Source: an uncultured Bartonella sp.
Lineage (GTDB): Bacteria; Pseudomonadota; Alphaproteobacteria; Rhizobiales; Rhizobiaceae
DNA: 64,000 nucleotides
NCBI RefSeq assembly: GCF_946479275.1
Contig: NZ_CAMLFE010000002.1
Coordinates: 348,482 to 412,481, forward strand
Direction of reading: 5' to 3'
The notes under the pieces: generated by a model
The model's database searches: none
What the model was told of the DNA's origin: nothing
Seen by the model: the letters and a program-made list of their open reading frames with translations, nothing else
Translations under genes and position numbers: made by a program
Part shown: positions 27,610-36,930 of the stretch, one piece after another
Layout: every line of letters begins with the position of its first letter
Numbering within the stretch: the first letter of the stretch is position 1

Positions 27610-27646
27610 AGGATAGGTATTTACAAAACGATACCTATCCTTTTTA
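27610..27646 (+). terminator. Rho-independent terminator after ppk2
   Basis: Perfect 11-bp stem AGGATAGGTAT/ATACCTATCCT (27610-27620, 27631-27641) followed by TTTTTAC, just 9 bases after the stop. Confidence 0.92.
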
Positions 27647-27674
27647 CTAATATTGATATACAAATCTTTATGCT

Positions 27675-28550
27675 ATGCGGATAACCGTCATGCTGCATCA
27701 CAAACTGTCTTTATCCGCATTGGTTGCTTTTTCCTTCATCGCTCTTTATCCGACAACAAGTGAGGCTGTCGATCCCTCAACGTCGGGCTTACCGCATTTT
27801 TTCGATTCTCAGGAACGATTGAACCATCCCAATCTCGGAACCCTTCCGAGGCTTAGATTTTTAACCACTGTCGATTTTCCGCCTTTCAATTTTATTGATA
27901 AAACCGGACGACTTTCCGGATATAATATCGATCTATTGCGTGCCATTTGCATGGAACTGAAGCTGGAACAGGTTTGTGAAGTGGAAGCGGTTCCCTGGAA
28001 TGAGCTGATCTCTCACATGAATGAACATGGTGGAGAAGCAATCATTGCCGGTATGAACGAAACACCGGAGACTGCCAAAAGCCTGATTTTTACGCAAAGC
28101 TACTTAAGGTTTCCGGCTCGCTTTGTAAGTTCGGGAAATATCGCGCTCACTGAACCTGTGGAAAAAGACTTGAAGAAATACAAAATAGGCATTGTAAGCA
28201 AAAGTGCTCACGAAGCACTTTTTTCCGCCTATTTTCCGGAAGTGAAATGGCAGCCATTTAAAAATGATGAAAGTTTGCGAGAGGCACTGAAAGCCAAAAA
28301 CATTGATCTCGCATTCGGCGACGGAATGGCATTTTCCCAATGGTTGAATGATCCTCAATCACAAAATTGTTGCCAATTTGTGGGGGGAGCATATATTGCC
28401 CCGCAATTTTTACAAAGCGGCCTTAGAATTGCTGTTCCAAAAGACAATCCGCAACTGGTTGAAGCCTTGAACTACGCATTGAAATCACTGGAACGCAAAG
28501 GAAAGCTCACCGAGCTTTATCTGCGGTATTTTCCGATCAGCTTTTATTGA
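27675..28550 (+). CDS. Periplasmic solute-binding protein, family 3 (amino-acid type), orphan
   Basis: About 291 aa from ATG 27675 (ATG 27690 is also possible). Signal peptide LSLSALVAFSFIALYPTTSEA. The SBP_bac_3 signature is clear: LRFLTTVDFPPFNFIDKTGRLSGYNIDLLRAI, then the hinge region and GKLTELYLRYFP at the C-terminus. Ligand probably an amino acid or related compound, by family. No permease or ATPase gene lies beside it, so it either serves a distant transporter or has another role. Confidence 0.88.
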   Translation: MRITVMLHHKLSLSALVAFSFIALYPTTSEAVDPSTSGLPHFFDSQERLNHPNLGTLPRLRFLTTVDFPPFNFIDKTGRLSGYNIDLLRAICMELKLEQVCEVEAVPWNELISHMNEHGGEAIIAGMNETPETAKSLIFTQSYLRFPARFVSSGNIALTEPVEKDLKKYKIGIVSKSAHEALFSAYFPEVKWQPFKNDESLREALKAKNIDLAFGDGMAFSQWLNDPQSQNCCQFVGGAYIAPQFLQSGLRIAVPKDNPQLVEALNYALKSLERKGKLTELYLRYFPISFY

Positions 28551-28598
28551 GGGCTCGCCAAAACACTTTTCCGACGAGCCCCTCTATAGTTACGATCA

Positions 28599-29618
28599 CT
28601 ATAAACGGATAATGACTTTACCGAAATTTTTACCCTGAAGAAGGCCGATAAAAGCTTCCGGCGCATTTTCCAGACCTTCGATAATATCCTCGCGATATTT
28701 GAGATGTCCCTGACGCAACCACTCTTGTGCCTGGACAATGAATTCGGGTCTTTGTTGTTCGAATTCCCGTTCGATAAAACCGCGAACAAGCATACTTTTT
28801 ATCAAAATGGCATTCATCAATTCCGGCAAACGGTCAACATCGTGTTTTACATTGTTAAAGCCGTTATATTGGGCGATCAAACCACAAACAGGTATACGGG
28901 CAAAAGGATTTAAAAGGGGAAATACTGCGTCCCACACCTTGCCACCGACATTTTCATAATAGACATCAATACCTTCTGGACAAGCCTTGGCGAGGCGTTC
29001 GGCAAAATCGGTGCTTCTGTGGTCGAGCATGACATCAAATCCAAGCACATCACGACCAAAGGAACATTTTTCCGGCCCGCCGGCAATGCCGACCGCTTTG
29101 GCTCCGGCAATTTTTGCGAGTTGCCCCACCATTGATCCAACGATTCCGGTTGCTGCCGCGACAACCACTGTCTCGCCCTTTTTCGGTTTACCAATGTTGC
29201 GCATTCCGGCATAGGCAGTAAAACCGGGCATACCAAGAATACCCAAAGCAGTTGATAGTGGCGCGTCAAAATTGTCGAGTTTTTTTAAGTTTTCACCTTT
29301 TTCAATGCTGTAACTTTGCCAACCGCTTGCCGAGAGAACCTTATCGCCCTTCTTGAAGTCTTTGTGGTTCGAGCTGACAACTTCCCCCACAGTTCCACCG
29401 ATCATCACATCACCGATTGCGACCGGTTTGTCATAGGATGGCGCGTCCGACATGCGTTGACGCATATAGGGATCCAATGAAAGATAAAGGATCTTTATCA
29501 ACACTTCGCCACTCTTCGGCTCCGGCAATTTGACTGTTTCGAATGCGAAATTTTCTTTAACAGGCACTCCATGCGGACGGGATGCGAGCACGACTTGTGT
29601 TGAACGGATTTCTTCCAT
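28599..29618 (-). CDS. NADP-dependent oxidoreductase, MDR family (CurA/YncB-like)
   Basis: 339 aa from the ATG at 29618, which has AAAGGA nine bases upstream; the track start adds nine residues. It belongs to the zinc-free medium-chain reductases that reduce double bonds of enones such as curcumin or leukotriene-like compounds. Seen: ASRPHGVPVKENF, YLSLDPYMRQRM, the NADPH-binding AAATGIVGSMVGQLAKIAG and YYENVGGKVWDAVFPLLN. Monocistronic. Physiological substrate unknown. Confidence 0.9.
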   Translation of the reverse strand: MEEIRSTQVVLASRPHGVPVKENFAFETVKLPEPKSGEVLIKILYLSLDPYMRQRMSDAPSYDKPVAIGDVMIGGTVGEVVSSNHKDFKKGDKVLSASGWQSYSIEKGENLKKLDNFDAPLSTALGILGMPGFTAYAGMRNIGKPKKGETVVVAAATGIVGSMVGQLAKIAGAKAVGIAGGPEKCSFGRDVLGFDVMLDHRSTDFAERLAKACPEGIDVYYENVGGKVWDAVFPLLNPFARIPVCGLIAQYNGFNNVKHDVDRLPELMNAILIKSMLVRGFIEREFEQQRPEFIVQAQEWLRQGHLKYREDIIEGLENAPEAFIGLLQGKNFGKVIIRL

Positions 29619-29717
29619 TACTGTTTTTCCTTTCATATTTTCCAATCAAAAGATGGACTGAAGAAAGGCAGCTGTCAACAAACGTAAAGTTGGAATTTCC
29701 CTAAGCCTTCACAAGAC

Positions 29718-30341
29718 TTATTTCGGGCGGTTTGGCGTTTTCAATGTGATGGGAGGAAGATTGATCTGATAATGGATAGAGATAATGCGGATAAAGGTGC
29801 AAACCGCAATTGCGCTCCATATTGCGATTGTCGGAGATATGAGCCGGGCAGACCCCAAAAGAACGATAGCGGAGCCGACAATAGATGCACTCGCATAAAT
29901 TTCTTTGCTGAAGATTATCGGCGTACGACCGGTCAGAATATCGCGTACGCACCCCCCTCCTACAGCGCTCGCACATCCAAGTATGATTGCAATCTGGATA
30001 TTACCTGTCATTTGATAGGCTTTATCCGAACCGAAAGCCGCAAAGAAGCCGAGCCCCAAAGCATCAAGCCAAAGGGTGGGTTTTTCCATCCGCATAATCA
30101 AACCCTGACAAAAAATACCAAGCAACACGGCTCCGATAATCGCAATCATGTATTCGATATTGGTGAGGCCTACAGGCGGCGTTGCCCCCAAACACAAATC
30201 GCGCATAATACCGCCACCGCAGGCAGTTGCCATTGCAACAACAAAAACACCAAAAAAATCAAAACCGCGCCGGATACCTGCACTGGTACCGCTTAAAGCA
30301 AAAACAAAAGTTCCAATCACATCAATCGAATGAAGAAGCAT
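29718..30341 (-). CDS. TRIC/UPF0126 family membrane protein
   Basis: 207 aa from ATG 30341, seven bases after AAAGGA; the track's start is nine codons upstream. Two homologous three-helix repeats plus a seventh helix, each with the Gly-rich hallmark: VVAMATACGGGIMRDLCLG and CASAVGGGCVRDILTG. Prokaryotic TRIC proteins form trimeric monovalent cation channels. Function here is assigned by family only. Monocistronic. Confidence 0.9.
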   Translation of the reverse strand: MLLHSIDVIGTFVFALSGTSAGIRRGFDFFGVFVVAMATACGGGIMRDLCLGATPPVGLTNIEYMIAIIGAVLLGIFCQGLIMRMEKPTLWLDALGLGFFAAFGSDKAYQMTGNIQIAIILGCASAVGGGCVRDILTGRTPIIFSKEIYASASIVGSAIVLLGSARLISPTIAIWSAIAVCTFIRIISIHYQINLPPITLKTPNRPK

Positions 30342-30873
30342 TCGTGTTCCTTTAAAATTTCCAACCACGTCTGCGGTGATTTTCTAACTATTTTCATTTA
30401 ATGCAAGGCCACGTGATGTCAGAGAAGAGAATCTTCGAAACCGGATAGTATCGCAAAAAGAATACTCTAAATCTCACCTTCGCCATCTTTCAATTGGTCG
30501 ATTGGCTATTGTCTCGGCCAGATAGCTTCGCTGTCATGATGATTATTTTTGTTCAGCAAATTCGCTCACTTGCATCTTCTAATTTTTGTTTGATTTTGTT
30601 TGTTCGAAGATTGAAAGATAATGAAGAAAAACAGATTTTTCGATAAGATATAATAGGGATAAAGTCAGATAGAAAACCGGCACGCCCGTAAAACCCTATG
30701 CCGATTGTTATACGGGAAAAACTTTTTTTGAACTGCCCGTGATATGAAAAATATTGCATATCTTTCGTTTCAATATAGCGGTTGATTATTGTGTGTCGAT
30801 TGGCTGGATACCGCACAGATAGCTGAATTGTCAGCGCCCTCAATCCCTCATAGAAAACCGGATTTTTAACATC
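30342..30873. other. Intergenic region between ptsH and the TRIC gene; possible synteny breakpoint
   Basis: About 530 bases with no supported gene. A 96-codon ORF (30553-30843, minus) has no family match, ribosome binding site or plausible composition. In rhizobia I recall ahcY close to ptsH; here ahcY lies near 59 kb, so this gap may mark a rearrangement. No repeat or mobile element remnant was found. Confidence 0.4.
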
Positions 30874-31152
30874 CTAGCTTTCTTCGTCGAATTTATTGTT
30901 CACGAGTTTTTCGAGGGCATCAAGCACTTCGCTTGCTTCTTTACCTTGCGCAGTAACATCAATATGGCTTCCTTGGGAAGCTGCCAACATCATCAATCCC
31001 ATGATCGAGTTGCCGCCAACTGTCTGTCCATCTTTTTCCACTTCGACGACAGCATCGAAACTTTCGACAGTTTGCACAAATTTTGCCGATGCCCGTGCAT
31101 GAAGGCCTCTTTTATTTGAAATAATCAATTGCCGCTTTAAAAGACTATCCAT
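30874..31152 (-). CDS. ptsH: Phosphocarrier protein HPr
   Basis: 92-aa phosphocarrier. The phospho-accepting His lies in NKRGLHARASAKFVQ and the regulatory Ser in GGNSIMGLMML, the residue a kinase of the HprK type modifies. In alphaproteobacteria HPr with EIIA and HprK acts as a regulatory relay rather than sugar uptake. It is 21 bases downstream of the EIIA gene and is last in the chvI-chvG-hprK-EIIA-HPr set. Confidence 0.96.
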   Translation of the reverse strand: MDSLLKRQLIISNKRGLHARASAKFVQTVESFDAVVEVEKDGQTVGGNSIMGLMMLAASQGSHIDVTAQGKEASEVLDALEKLVNNKFDEES

Positions 31153-31173
31153 TTTTTCTTAAATAGAAGTTTT

Positions 31174-31581
31174 CTATTCATCCGACAACAGCATGCTTGG
31201 AACATTGATGTATTTACGCCCCGCATCCTGCGCGGCTTTCAAAGCATCGACCAGTCCGATATCATTTGATTGTCGCACGGATGTAAGTTTGATAAGCATC
31301 GGCAAATTGACGCCGGCGATCACTTCTGTTTTGCCTTCCTGCATAATTGAAATAGCAAGATTGGAAGGTGTGCCGCCAAACATGTCGGTAAGAATGATGA
31401 CACCCTGTCCATCTTCGACCGAATTGACAGCTGCAACAATATCCTTACGACGTTGATCCATATCATCTTCAGGGCCAATACACACTGTGGCAAATTTTTC
31501 CTGAGGACCCACAACATGCTCCACCGCATGTAAAAACTCTTCAGCCAATCTGCCGTGCGTTACAAGCACGAGTCCGATCAT
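31174..31581 (-). CDS. manX: PTS EIIA component, mannose family
   Basis: 135 aa, the EIIA-Man fold. The phosphorylated His is in LVLVTHGRLAEEFLHAVE; other family marks are VIILTDMFGGTPSNLAISIM and VIAGVNLPMLIKL. No EIIB, EIIC or EIID is present, as is usual for this regulatory locus in Rhizobiales. It receives phosphate from HPr and may tune ChvG/ChvI or other targets; that link is known from related bacteria in outline and is inferred here. The gap to hprK is 131 bases, to ptsH 21. Confidence 0.94.
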   Translation of the reverse strand: MIGLVLVTHGRLAEEFLHAVEHVVGPQEKFATVCIGPEDDMDQRRKDIVAAVNSVEDGQGVIILTDMFGGTPSNLAISIMQEGKTEVIAGVNLPMLIKLTSVRQSNDIGLVDALKAAQDAGRKYINVPSMLLSDE

Positions 31582-31712
31582 TCAACAATGCTCCTGTCAC
31601 CAGCGCCCCGGCCGTCTTGTTTCATGAAAATCAACAGTGAGTTTTGTATTCTGGCAGGTGAATTCATCTGTGCCAAGAAAAATCTTTGCCGGATATATAA
31701 AAATATTGTTTT

Positions 31713-32204
31713 TCAACATGATTTGAATTGGAAATTGCCTTTTTTCCAAGGTGTTTTTAGTGCCAATGCTTCAATTGCCTGACAAATTGTCAGGCTGTCA
31801 GCAGTATTCAAATCAGGAAGAATATAAAGCGGCAGTTCAATGCCACAATAAGTTATTTTATCATCCTCGGGATAACGTTTTGGCTCTTTCGATAGGCTAA
31901 CAACAAAGTTGATTGCAACTTCGGGCTCGAACGCCATCCGGTATAGACCCGCCCCCCTGATCTCGATGCCGCCGGAGAGTGTCTTCGGCACCCGTCCATA
32001 GAGCTTTCCCTGCTTTGCAAACAATTCTGTATAGTCATCACTGACAAGACAACCACGCTTGCCGCACCACGATGCACGTTCAACAAGTGCCAGAGTAAGC
32101 GCCGATTTACCGGAAGCCGATGCACCGGTGAGCAAAACACCCTTATTCCCGAGGATAAAACAGTTTGCGTGAAGTGTGAGAGGGTATTCAGAGCTTTCAG
32201 ACAC
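31713..32204 (-). CDS. hprK: HPr kinase/phosphorylase, short alphaproteobacterial form
   Basis: 163 aa, corresponding to the C-terminal catalytic half of Gram-positive HprK; the N-terminal domain is absent, as normal in alphaproteobacteria. The P-loop is LLTGASASGKSALTLAL, preceded by LHANCFILGNKG; GGIEIRGAGLYRM corresponds to the HprK signature. It phosphorylates or dephosphorylates HPr on Ser. It follows chvG by 29 bases, tying carbon-state signalling to the ChvGI system. Confidence 0.93.
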   Translation of the reverse strand: MSESSEYPLTLHANCFILGNKGVLLTGASASGKSALTLALVERASWCGKRGCLVSDDYTELFAKQGKLYGRVPKTLSGGIEIRGAGLYRMAFEPEVAINFVVSLSKEPKRYPEDDKITYCGIELPLYILPDLNTADSLTICQAIEALALKTPWKKGNFQFKSC

Positions 32205-32233
32205 AGCTTCGTCCTTGTTTTAAAAGCAAATTG

Positions 32234-34021
32234 CTATTTCTCGAGTGGCAGAACAATGATGAAACGGGCACCCAGTTTTTTATCCGGTTCCTTGTCGGAA
32301 TAGATATTTTCTGCTGTCAAAGTACCATTATGGGCTTCAATAATCTGCCGGCTGATCGAAAGCCCGAGACCCGAATTTTTCCCGAACGATTCAGCACCTG
32401 GCCGATCAGTATAAAAACGTTCGAAAATCCGGTCTATCTTTTCGGCACGAATTCCCGGGCCGTTATCTTCCACTGTGAGAATAAGCTTGGAACCTTCCGC
32501 ATGCATGGCTAATTTTATCTTCCCGTTTTCATGCGGAATGAACGAACGGGCATTTTCAATCAGATTGGAGACGACTTGTCCGAGTCTCAAATCATGACCG
32601 GCAACAATATATTTTCTACCACCGCTGCGCGGTTTTATTTCGAGTTCGATTGTTGCCGAAACCTTGTTGCGACGAACCTCCCGCGAGGCTCTTACAATAC
32701 TTTCAAGCATGGCAACCATGTCAACCTTGTCGGATGTCTCGCGTGCAAGTTCTGCGTCAAGGCGTGATGCATCGGAAATATCGGTAATGAGACGATCAAG
32801 ACGGCGCACATCCTGCTGGATAATATCAAAGAGCCGTTCGCGCGCTTCATGCGTTTTGGCAAGCGGCAATGTTTCAACGGCACTTCTGAGCGAAGTTAGC
32901 GGATTTTTCAATTCATGGCTGACATCGGCTGCAAATTGTTCAATCGCCTCGATACGTGTATAGAGCGCATCAGTCATATCACGGATTGATGTTGACAAAT
33001 GCCCCACTTCATCTTGCCTATCCGAAAAATCAGGAATTTCGACACGCTTGTTGGTGCCATGACGGACACGGTCAGCCGCTGCCGACAATTTTCGCAAGGG
33101 ATTGGCAATCGTATAAGCAAGAAACAGCGAGAGAACCAGAAGAACAGCGGCAACAACCGCAAAAACTTTGAAAATTGCGAGCCGTTCAGCTGTTACAATA
33201 TTGTCGATATCGGATCCGGCTGTCGACAATAACAAAACACCGACCACGGAATGATAACGCTGCACCGGAACAGCAACAGAAACAACCAGTTCGCCTTGCG
33301 AATTACGCCTTTGTGCTGTTGCCAGAATTCCGTTCATGGCTTTGACAACTTCCGGATAGACAGCACCGTTTCCGCCCAGTTGGTCTTTGTCAACAGCGAT
33401 ATCATTGCCGTAAATCGTGTTGGTGAGCCAGTTTCTGAACCGTTCGATAAGACCGGGCTTATCTTCGGCAATAGGCGGAAGATTGTAACTTAAAACCTGA
33501 CCACTCGAATAGAGCACCATTGAATCAAGAAGCAGGTTGGCATCCCGGTCATAAATGCGGGCACGCGTTGTCTCCGGTGAAATGACATTGCGCAACAGCG
33601 GCGCAACACGTTCCGGATTAATCGGAAAATCCCAATTATCTGTCGATTCCGCTTTCGGCGTTATACTTTCGCCTGCCTGCAACTCCATGAGTTTTTCCGG
33701 ATCAATCAGAATAGAGTTGGTGTCAACCGTTGCCGAAGCGGCAATTGCACCGGCAATAATCTTTCCTTGTGTGCGCAATGATTCGATCTTGGCGTCGATC
33801 AAACCGTCCCGAAACTGGTTGAGATACATAATGCCCGCAACAAGCACACAAAGTGCCGCAAGGTTGAGAATAACGATACGGCGAGTCAAACTTGAGAAAA
33901 GAAGCTGCTCGAACAGATAATGGCCGCGCCTGCGCAAGCGCCCGAAACGGGTCGTCTTGCGGGAATGCTGCCCTTTTTCTGTTTTTCCCTCTGTGCCCGC
34001 TGTTGCTTCCTCGGAAACCAT
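32234..34021 (-). CDS. chvG: Sensor histidine kinase ChvG (BvrS/ExoS)
   Basis: 595-aa inner-membrane kinase of the two-component system that in rhizobia and Brucella controls acid response, envelope and host interaction genes. A basic cytoplasmic N-terminus precedes TM1 (IVILNLAALCVLVAGIMYL), a large periplasmic sensor domain (about 75-275), TM2 (VFAVVAAVLLVLSLFLAYTI), a HAMP domain, the H-box FAADVSHELKNPLTSLRSAV with the phospho-His, and a HATPase domain (NLIENARSF, VEDNGPGI, SGLGLSISRQI). All catalytic motifs are intact. Located 142 bases after chvI. Confidence 0.96.
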   Translation of the reverse strand: MVSEEATAGTEGKTEKGQHSRKTTRFGRLRRRGHYLFEQLLFSSLTRRIVILNLAALCVLVAGIMYLNQFRDGLIDAKIESLRTQGKIIAGAIAASATVDTNSILIDPEKLMELQAGESITPKAESTDNWDFPINPERVAPLLRNVISPETTRARIYDRDANLLLDSMVLYSSGQVLSYNLPPIAEDKPGLIERFRNWLTNTIYGNDIAVDKDQLGGNGAVYPEVVKAMNGILATAQRRNSQGELVVSVAVPVQRYHSVVGVLLLSTAGSDIDNIVTAERLAIFKVFAVVAAVLLVLSLFLAYTIANPLRKLSAAADRVRHGTNKRVEIPDFSDRQDEVGHLSTSIRDMTDALYTRIEAIEQFAADVSHELKNPLTSLRSAVETLPLAKTHEARERLFDIIQQDVRRLDRLITDISDASRLDAELARETSDKVDMVAMLESIVRASREVRRNKVSATIELEIKPRSGGRKYIVAGHDLRLGQVVSNLIENARSFIPHENGKIKLAMHAEGSKLILTVEDNGPGIRAEKIDRIFERFYTDRPGAESFGKNSGLGLSISRQIIEAHNGTLTAENIYSDKEPDKKLGARFIIVLPLEK

Positions 34022-34094
34022 CCGGTCGCCCGCACCTTTCAGAGCAAAAGCATATGCCAGGACATACGCTTCTGCTAACTGTTAAAACCTGAAC

Positions 34095-34138
34095 TATCCC
34101 GCTACCGATAAAATAAACCGGCTTTGACGAGCGGGATA
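34095..34138 (-). promoter_or_regulatory. Inverted repeat between chvI and chvG
   Basis: Perfect 9-bp arms TATCCCGCT/AGCGGGATA at 34095-34103 and 34130-34138 with a 26-base A/T-rich centre, within the 142-base gap. No T run follows on the minus strand, so it is not an ordinary terminator; an RNA-processing, attenuation or protein-binding site between regulator and sensor genes is possible. Confidence 0.4.
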
Positions 34139-34163
34139 ATCGTTATTACACTTTACACCGGCT

Positions 34164-34886
34164 TTATACTTCGCGAAACCGATAGCCAACTCCGTAAAGA
34201 GTTTCAATCATTTCAAAATCGTTATCAACCTGCTTGAACTTTTTACGCAGCCTTTTGATATGGCTGTCAATGGTGCGGTCATCGACATAAACCTGATCGT
34301 CATAAGCAGCATCCATCAATGAATCACGACTTTTGACAACGCCTGGGCGTTGGGCAAGCGCTTGCAAAATAAGAAATTCGGTCACTGTCAAAATGACCGG
34401 TTCGCCTTTCCATGTGCAAGTATGACGCTCCTGATCCATAACAAGATCTCCGCGTTCAATAGAGGTTGCGGCCTGCGTATTGGCTTTAACAGGTTCACCG
34501 CGCGCTGCTGCACGCCTTAGAACCGCCTTGACACGTTCGACGAGAAGACGTTGGGAAAACGGCTTGGTAATAAAATCGTCCGCACCCATTTTCAAACCGA
34601 AAAGCTCGTCGATCTCGTCATCTTTCGAGGTCAGAAAGATCACCGGCAAATCCGATTTCTGGCGCAAGCGCCGCAACAACTCCATGCCATCCATACGGGG
34701 CATCTTGATATCGAAGATAGCAAGATTGGGTGGACGCGCCATCAAGCCTTCAAGGGCCGAAGCGCCATCCGTATAGGTCTCGACACGGTAGCCTTCCGAT
34801 TCCAAGGCTATCGACACTGATGTCAGAATGTTGCGATCGTCATCGACAAGTGCAATTGTCTGTGTCGTGGTTGCAATATCTTTCAT
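34164..34886 (-). CDS. chvI: Response regulator ChvI (BvrR), OmpR family
   Basis: 240 aa. Receiver domain about 10-125: acidic pocket LVDDD, phospho-Asp in [12 protein letters not shown] and Lys in [25 protein letters not shown] closes it. The winged-helix DNA-binding domain (about 140-238) ends in [15 protein letters not shown] and LYGVGYRF. It is phosphorylated by ChvG and controls envelope and carbon genes. Divergent from pckA across a 370-base gap, the usual arrangement in Rhizobiales. Confidence 0.97.
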   Translation of the reverse strand: MKDIATTTQTIALVDDDRNILTSVSIALESEGYRVETYTDGASALEGLMARPPNLAIFDIKMPRMDGMELLRRLRQKSDLPVIFLTSKDDEIDELFGLKMGADDFITKPFSQRLLVERVKAVLRRAAARGEPVKANTQAATSIERGDLVMDQERHTCTWKGEPVILTVTEFLILQALAQRPGVVKSRDSLMDAAYDDQVYVDDRTIDSHIKRLRKKFKQVDNDFEMIETLYGVGYRFREV

Positions 34887-35256
34887 AGTTTTCCGACTCT
34901 TTCTCGCGGTTTTTATTTTTTGAACGTTTCTTCAGAAGCTGACGAAACATCCACAGTGGTTATGAAGCATACATTTTCTTTATATGGGTGTTGCAAACGC
35001 TTTTGCAAAACAAATGTGGTACAAATTGTGGCAAAGGCATCGAAAGTCTTTGATTTACCGAGGAAAAACACCCTTTCCGTTTTTAATTTTGTAAACGCCA
35101 AACAGCGCTTGAAGTTTCATTAACCCAGTTTTTAAAAAAATTAAATTTTTTTAAATCGATTAAATATTTGATATTTAATGCGTTTTCTGATTTTTGGAGG
35201 GCACACTCACAATCGTGTGGGGCATTTTTGCTTCGAAAGGCAATAGCGGAGGTACT
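34887..35256. promoter_or_regulatory. Divergent chvI/pckA promoter region
   Basis: 370 bases holding both promoters. In the chvI leader, 34926-34948 forms an imperfect palindrome GTTTC-TCAG-CTGA-GAAAC, about 40 bases before the chvI ATG. The pckA side is A/T-rich (TTAAATTTTTTTAAATCGAT) before the ribosome binding site CGGAGG. I cannot place exact promoter boxes. Confidence 0.45.
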
Positions 35257-36852
35257 ATGAAAGAGACTGGTATATTCAATCCAAAGGCTTCACTCAAAAG
35301 CTTCGGTTTTAAAGATCTGGGCAATGTTTATTATAATTTTAAACCGCCCTTTCTTTATGAAGAAGCTATCCGTCGCAATGAAGCGAAATTGACAGCCGAG
35401 GGAGCGCTTGTTGCCTATACAGGCCAATTTACAGGCCGTTCAGCAAAAGACAAGTTCATCGTTCGCACAAAAGAAACCGAACCCAATATCTGGTGGGACA
35501 ACAACAAGCCGATGAGTCAGGAACATTTCGACCAGTTGTTTGCCGATTTTGTCGAACATGCAAAAGGCCGCGACCTGTTTGTCGAAGATCTTATTGGTGG
35601 CGCGGATTATGAAAACTCTATCAGGGCACGTGTTGCATCCGAATATGCATGGCATGCCGTTTTCATCCGCAACCTTCTCATCCGTCCGGATGAAAAAGCA
35701 CTGGAATCATACGTTCCGCAGATGACCATTATCAACCTGCCGTCTTTCCGCGCCGATCCGAAGCGCCATGGGACACGCTCCGAGACAGTCATTGCTTGTG
35801 ATCTTACACGGCTTATTGTTCTGATTGGCGGTACATCCTATGCCGGTGAAATGAAAAAATCGGTCTTCACCGCATTGAATTATATTCTGCCTGAAAAAGG
35901 CGTTATGCCGATGCACTCTTCAGCCAATGAAGGGCCAAAAGGCGATACTGCTGTTTTCTTCGGCCTTTCGGGAACCGGTAAAACAACACTTTCTGCCGAT
36001 GCAAGCCGCACATTGATCGGCGATGACGAGCATGGTTGGGGCAATGACGGCGTCTTCAACTTTGAAGGCGGTTGTTATGCCAAAGTCATCCGTCTATCGG
36101 CTGAAGCGGAACCGGTTATCTATTCCACAACCCAGCGTTTCGGTACTATTCTTGAAAACGTCGTTCTCGACAAAAATCGCGAGCCGGATTTCAATGACGG
36201 TTCTTTGACCGAAAATACACGTGCTGCCTATCCGATCTATTTTGTCGACAATGCAAGTAAAACCGGCAAGGGTGGACAGCCGAAAAACATCATCATGCTG
36301 ACGGCCGATGCTTTTGGCGTTATTCCGCCGATTGCCAAACTCACACCGGCACAAGCCATGTACCACTTCCTGTCCGGATATACCGCCAAGGTTGCAGGGA
36401 CCGAAAAAGGTGTAACCGAACCGGAAGCAACGTTCTCGACATGCTTCGGCGCGCCATTCATGCCGCGTCATCCTTCCGTTTACGGCAATCTTTTACGCAA
36501 GAAAATTGCCGAACACCATGTTGATTGCTGGCTCATCAATACCGGTTGGACCGGTGGTCCTTACGGAGTTGGCAGCCGTATGCCGATCAAGGCAACCCGT
36601 GCATTGCTGAACGCTGCATTGGACGGTTCGCTCAAAAATGTCGAATTCCGCAAAGACGAGAATTTCGGCTTTATGGTACCGAAGGCAGTTGCCGGAGTGG
36701 ATTCGAAAATTCTTGATCCGCGTTCGACATGGAAAGACAAAGCCGCCTATGACCAACAGGTCAAGAAGCTTGCAGGCATGTTCATCAAAAACTTCGAGAA
36801 ATTCATTCCGCATGTTGATGATGAAGTGAAAAATGCAGCCCCCAAGGCGTGA
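35257..36852 (+). CDS. pckA: Phosphoenolpyruvate carboxykinase (ATP)
   Basis: 531 aa from ATG 35257 directly after GGAGGTACT; the track's upstream start is not supported. It catalyses oxaloacetate + ATP to PEP + CO2, the entry to gluconeogenesis. Visible: [16 protein letters not shown], the P-loop [24 protein letters not shown] with the metal-binding Asp, and [15 protein letters not shown]. Full length. Adjacent to and divergent from chvI, which controls pckA in related bacteria. Confidence 0.98.
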   Translation: MKETGIFNPKASLKSFGFKDLGNVYYNFKPPFLYEEAIRRNEAKLTAEGALVAYTGQFTGRSAKDKFIVRTKETEPNIWWDNNKPMSQEHFDQLFADFVEHAKGRDLFVEDLIGGADYENSIRARVASEYAWHAVFIRNLLIRPDEKALESYVPQMTIINLPSFRADPKRHGTRSETVIACDLTRLIVLIGGTSYAGEMKKSVFTALNYILPEKGVMPMHSSANEGPKGDTAVFFGLSGTGKTTLSADASRTLIGDDEHGWGNDGVFNFEGGCYAKVIRLSAEAEPVIYSTTQRFGTILENVVLDKNREPDFNDGSLTENTRAAYPIYFVDNASKTGKGGQPKNIIMLTADAFGVIPPIAKLTPAQAMYHFLSGYTAKVAGTEKGVTEPEATFSTCFGAPFMPRHPSVYGNLLRKKIAEHHVDCWLINTGWTGGPYGVGSRMPIKATRALLNAALDGSLKNVEFRKDENFGFMVPKAVAGVDSKILDPRSTWKDKAAYDQQVKKLAGMFIKNFEKFIPHVDDEVKNAAPKA

Positions 36853-36871
36853 ATTTAAAAATAATCAAATG

Positions 36872-36902
36872 AAAGCCCGGTTCTTGTAACCGGGCTTTTT
36901 TA
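36872..36902 (+). terminator. Rho-independent terminator after pckA
   Basis: Perfect 11-bp stem AAAGCCCGGTT/AACCGGGCTTT (36872-36882, 36888-36898) with a 5-base loop and a following T run, 20 bases after the stop. Confidence 0.95.
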
Positions 36903-36930
36903 TTGGCGTATCGACGTTATAATTGCACAA

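Noticed and set aside
30553-30843. 96-codon minus-strand ORF upstream of ptsH's end
   Set aside because: No ribosome binding site, no family resemblance and composition unlike neighbouring genes; treated as spacer.
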